Positions 63,502 to 64,000 of a stretch of 64,000 nucleotides of DNA are shown here, in pieces (positions within the stretch are counted from its first letter, which is position 1; each line of letters opens with the position of its first letter). The DNA is taken from contig SVRD01000004.1 in NCBI GenBank assembly GCA_015064955.1, forward strand, positions 56,705 through 120,704, in the 5' to 3' direction. The translations under genes and the position numbers were made by a program. The DNA comes from Oscillospiraceae bacterium. GTDB taxonomy: Bacteria > Bacillota > Clostridia > Oscillospirales > CAG-382. Below the pieces are notes generated by a model. It saw only the letters and a list, made by a program, of their open reading frames with translations. It was not told the DNA's origin and did not search any database.

Positions 63502-63771
63502 ATGTCCGCGACCTCCTCAAAGCCTCGCATCACTTCCAGCATTATGCGAGTTGCAAGGATAAATCCGAACTAAACGCTTCACGCTCGGTGATGCAGGATA
63601 ACTCACTTGTGCAGTCCTTGAATTTTTCAAAGGTTTCTTTCTGCTTTTCGGTTAACCCTGCATTCAGTTCTTCCTCGTTTTTGCATATCGGTTTGACGAG
63701 TTTGTTCCGCGCTTAATAAACCTTTCGTGCGGACTGATGTTGCCGTAGTGTAAATCTTCAAGCGTTGTCAT
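63498..63771 (-). pseudogene. DUF6809-like gene with two frameshifts
   Basis: ATG 63771 follows AGGAGG. Three consecutive pieces in different frames together match one small protein: MTTLEDLHYGNISPHERFIKRG, then ICKNEEELNAGLTEKQKETFEK ... CTSELSCITEREAFSS, then GFILATRIMLEVMRGFEEVADI and a stop at 63498. The N-terminus is typical of DUF6809-like proteins found in clostridial genomes and elements. As written the first piece stops after 35 codons. The breaks lie near 63695 and 63560. Either the gene is decaying or there are two sequence errors. Confidence 0.7.
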
Positions 63772-63852
63772 GTGCGTTGCACCTCCTTTTTGCAACACAA
63801 ACACATACCACAACAACTTTCACAAGTACAGAGTTTTTCGATATAAAATTCA

Positions 63853-63880
63853 AAAAGCGCCGCATTTCTGCGACGCTTTT
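63853..63880 (-). terminator. Terminator of the YbjQ-family gene
   Basis: Stem AAAAGCG-C-CGCA / TGCG-A-CGCTTTT with one mismatch; on the minus strand it runs into TTTTTGAATTTTATAT. Confidence 0.75.
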
Positions 63881-63882
63881 GC

Positions 63883-64000
63883 TTAATTAATAAATTTAAC
63901 TGCCGTTCCGTATGCAATAACTTCCGCTGCGCCCTGCATAACAGCAGAGGAAGCATAGCGAATATTAACGATGGCATCTGCACCGAGTTCCTCGGCTTCA
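63883..64000 (-). CDS. YbjQ/UPF0145 family protein, C-terminal end only
   Basis: Only the last 39 codons or so are in the window; the start lies beyond 64000. The visible part includes EELGADAIVNIRYASSAVMQG and AAEVIAYGTAVKFIN, which matches the C-terminal half of the YbjQ (DUF74, heavy-metal-binding-like) family, a small pentameric protein of unknown function. A terminator follows at once. Confidence 0.88.
   Translation of the reverse strand, partial: EAEELGADAIVNIRYASSAVMQGAAEVIAYGTAVKFIN

Noticed and set aside
63768..63983. 71-codon minus-strand ORF
   Set aside because: It is in the wrong frame of the YbjQ-family gene and runs through its terminator.

Overview
The window is a chromosomal segment of a member of the Bacillota, class Clostridia, most likely an anaerobic gut commensal. 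The evidence is a complete S10-spc-alpha ribosomal supercluster in the clostridial order (including a KOW-domain protein between map and infA), Gram-positive style promoters and GGAGG ribosome binding sites, type Z S14, zinc-binding S4 and L36, and families typical of Clostridia: CD1871A-like CXXC protein, DUF3343, TSCPD, YfhO, DUF4127, DUF6076 and a large serine recombinase with a DUF4368-like tail. The species cannot be named from the sequence alone.

Layout. 1-6118 (-): a huge secreted subtilase with bacterial Ig-like domains and BspA-type leucine-rich repeats, cut by the window edge. 6316-10517 (+): a three-gene unit with a CXXC membrane protein, a polyferredoxin fused to a thioredoxin, and a six-hairpin glycosidase-like protein. 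10560-11233: no intact gene, but a promoter, degraded coding-like fragments and a terminator. 11233-12922 (-): cysteine desulfurase-like protein, DUF3343 protein and a small membrane protein. 12994-15033 (-): a lipoprotein ending in a serpin domain. 15135-18287 (-): the overlapping genes tsaC-coaE-slt-M18 aminopeptidase. 18415-19332 (+): metA (acetyl type). 19390-23353 (-): an amino-sugar catabolic operon (Gfo/Idh/MocA, sugar isomerase/epimerase, nagA, ROK kinase). 23477-24633 (+): two unknown membrane proteins.

24692-40006 (-): the ribosomal supercluster from rpsJ to rplQ, with secY, adk, map, infA and rpoA. It is preceded by a structured ~180-nt leader. infA has no ATG, GTG or TTG start and seems to start at CTG. 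40396-45355 (+): TSCPD protein, phosphoglucomutase-type enzyme and GH38 alpha-mannosidase. 45517-50552 (+): a MacB-like ABC exporter fusion and a Na/Pi cotransporter with a PhoU tail. 50600-52561 (-): a DUF4127 lipoprotein with dockerin-like repeats. 52719-55586 (+): a YfhO membrane protein. 55638-56471 (-): a propeller-like protein.

From about 56.57 kb to at least 62.4 kb lies a mobilizable element: serine recombinase, small protein, MobA relaxase with a second gene embedded in another frame, MobC (split by a frameshift at an A5 run), an inverted-repeat-rich stretch that may hold oriT, a RepA-like ATPase and a DUF6076 protein. Beyond it are a twice-frameshifted DUF6809-like remnant with a coupled 37-aa membrane peptide and the C-terminal end of a YbjQ-family gene. 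No tRNA, rRNA or CRISPR array was seen.

The best leads for something undescribed are the rpsJ leader RNA, the non-canonical infA start, the dual-coding relaxase region, the serpin lipoprotein, the redox unit at 6.3-8.6 kb, and the orphan transcription unit at 10.7-11.2 kb.
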